From Hyphomicrobiales bacterium (lineage in GTDB: Bacteria; Pseudomonadota; Alphaproteobacteria; Rhizobiales; JAJFHB01): a stretch of DNA of 7,345 bases. Each line of letters begins with the position of its first letter. Position 1 is the stretch's first letter. Shown here piece by piece: positions 6,363 through 7,345 of this stretch. The stretch spans positions 1-7,345 of the forward strand of contig JAJFHB010000167.1 of assembly GCA_021775795.1 (NCBI GenBank), in the 5' to 3' direction. A model generated the notes under the pieces. The model did not search any database. It was not told where the DNA came from and saw only the letters and a list, made by a program, of their open reading frames with translations. The position numbers and the translations under genes are program-made.

Positions 6363-7345
6363 ATGAGCAGCCGGGATCCCCGCTACGACATTTTGTTTGA
6401 GCCTGTGGCGATAGGGCCCGTCATGGCACCGAATCGCTTCTATCAGACGCCCCATGCCACGGGCATGGGTTATGCAAAGCCACAGGCTTCGGCAGCCCTG
6501 CGGGGTATGAAAGCCGAAGGCGGCTGGGGCGTGGTGTGCACGGAATATTGTTCCATTCATCCAAGCTCTGAAGACAGTCCCTACGCCTTTGCAACGCTGT
6601 GGGACGATGATGACGTGCATGCACTTAGGGCTACGGCGGATGCAATTCACGCCCACGGCAGTCTTGCAGGGATTGAACTCTGGCATGGCGGAGCGCATGC
6701 GCTGAACCGGTTGACCCGGGAGCCGGCCCTTGCCCCCTCGGCACGTTCGCATTGCCATGTGCAGCCGGCTCAGGCGCGCGCCATGGACCGGCATGACATC
6801 GCCGAGCTTCGCCGTTGGCAGCGCGATGCCGCATTGCGTGCAAAACGGGCAGGCTTCGACATTGTTTATGTCTATGCGGGCCATGATTACCTGCCGTTCC
6901 AGTTTCTCTCACGTTTGAGCAACCGGCGAACAGATGAATATGGCGGTAGTCTTGAAAACCGTGTGCGTCTCCTGCGAGAAATGATCGAGGACACAAAGGA
7001 AGCCGTGGGCGCAGACTGCGCCGTTGCCGTGCGCCTGGGCGTTGACGAGTTGCTGGGGCCGGAGGGTATTACTTCTGAGGGAGAGGGGCGGGACATTGTG
7101 GAGATGCTGGCTGAATTGCCTGATCTCTGGGACGTCAATCTTGCTGGTGATCTTGGTAATGATTCTACGAGCGCGCGCTTGTCAGATGAAGGCTTTCAGG
7201 AAGACTATGTTTCCTTTGTCAAATCCGTGACGTCCAAGCCGGTTGTTAGTGTCGGGCGTTTTACGTCGCCTGAGCGTATGGTGAGCCAGATCCGGCGCGG
7301 CATTCAGGATTTCATTGGTGCGGCGCGGCCATCCATCGCCGATCC
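6363..7345 (+). CDS. Trimethylamine dehydrogenase-like FMN oxidoreductase, 3' end cut by window edge
   Basis: The open frame gives 327 codons to the edge, covering nearly all of the FMN barrel. The full protein should be about 680-730 residues with a 4Fe-4S cluster and a dinucleotide domain beyond the edge. By comparison with trimethylamine dehydrogenase as I recall it, matching blocks are DPRYDILFEP near the N-terminus, NRFYQTPH (24-31), KAEGGW, TEYCSIHP (60-67), WHGGAHALN, FDIVYVYAGHDYLP (165-178) and GAARPSIADP at the edge. Y62, Y171, H174, R224 and D267 align with Y60, Y169, H172, R222 and D267 of that enzyme. A32 stands where Cys30 binds FMN covalently, and L264 stands where Trp264 forms part of the amine-binding bowl. 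A secondary or tertiary N-methylamine with a larger side group is a reasonable guess for the substrate. Homologues of this type include dimethylamine, histamine and dimethylglycine-related dehydrogenases. It may be in one operon with the upstream genes or have its own promoter in the 63-bp gap. Confidence 0.93.
   Translation, partial: MSSRDPRYDILFEPVAIGPVMAPNRFYQTPHATGMGYAKPQASAALRGMKAEGGWGVVCTEYCSIHPSSEDSPYAFATLWDDDDVHALRATADAIHAHGSLAGIELWHGGAHALNRLTREPALAPSARSHCHVQPAQARAMDRHDIAELRRWQRDAALRAKRAGFDIVYVYAGHDYLPFQFLSRLSNRRTDEYGGSLENRVRLLREMIEDTKEAVGADCAVAVRLGVDELLGPEGITSEGEGRDIVEMLAELPDLWDVNLAGDLGNDSTSARLSDEGFQEDYVSFVKSVTSKPVVSVGRFTSPERMVSQIRRGIQDFIGAARPSIAD

Noticed and set aside
1..7345. CRISPR arrays, insertion sequences, tRNA or rRNA genes
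   Set aside because: No regularly spaced repeats, transposase motifs, terminal inverted repeats or RNA gene signatures were seen on reading the window.

Overview
The window looks like a catabolic or accessory locus from a Gram-negative bacterium, most likely an alphaproteobacterium. I infer this from the GC-rich coding sequence (estimated by eye), a twin-arginine family 5 solute-binding protein of a style common in Rhizobiales and Roseobacter relatives, and flavoproteins of the trimethylamine dehydrogenase / Old Yellow Enzyme superfamily. This taxonomic guess is soft: there is no rRNA or other phylogenetic marker.

Layout. Positions 1-1246 (minus strand) hold the first 415 codons of an AMP-forming acyl-CoA synthetase, cut by the left edge. 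A 17-bp imperfect tandem repeat straddles its start codon. Positions 1342-1375 hold a strong intrinsic terminator for the next minus-strand gene, a Tat-exported SBP_bac_5 substrate-binding protein (1403-3082). A 282-bp divergent intergenic region (3083-3364) carries several perfect inverted repeats and separates the minus-strand genes from a plus-strand group. That group is a 663-residue two-domain iron-sulfur flavoprotein (3365-5356), a 10-TM EamA/DMT-family transporter (about 5364-6299) and, after a 63-bp gap with a TetR-like palindrome, a second flavoprotein (from 6363, cut by the right edge) that closely resembles trimethylamine dehydrogenase.

How the genes may work together. The binding protein would capture a solute in the periplasm for an ABC importer whose permease and ATPase genes are not in this window. 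The two flavoproteins could act as N-dealkylating or enoate-reducing dehydrogenases, the synthetase could activate a carboxylate product or substrate as a CoA thioester, and the DMT protein could move a substrate or product across the inner membrane. A pathway for an N-methylated or otherwise modified carboxylic acid fits this gene set, but the substrate is inference only.

The most unusual points are active-site changes. The first flavoprotein has Tyr/Tyr in place of the usual His/His or Tyr/His pair and Thr in place of the FMN-contacting Arg. The second keeps the trimethylamine dehydrogenase Tyr/His/Asp set but lacks the Cys that carries covalent FMN and one Trp of the aromatic bowl.
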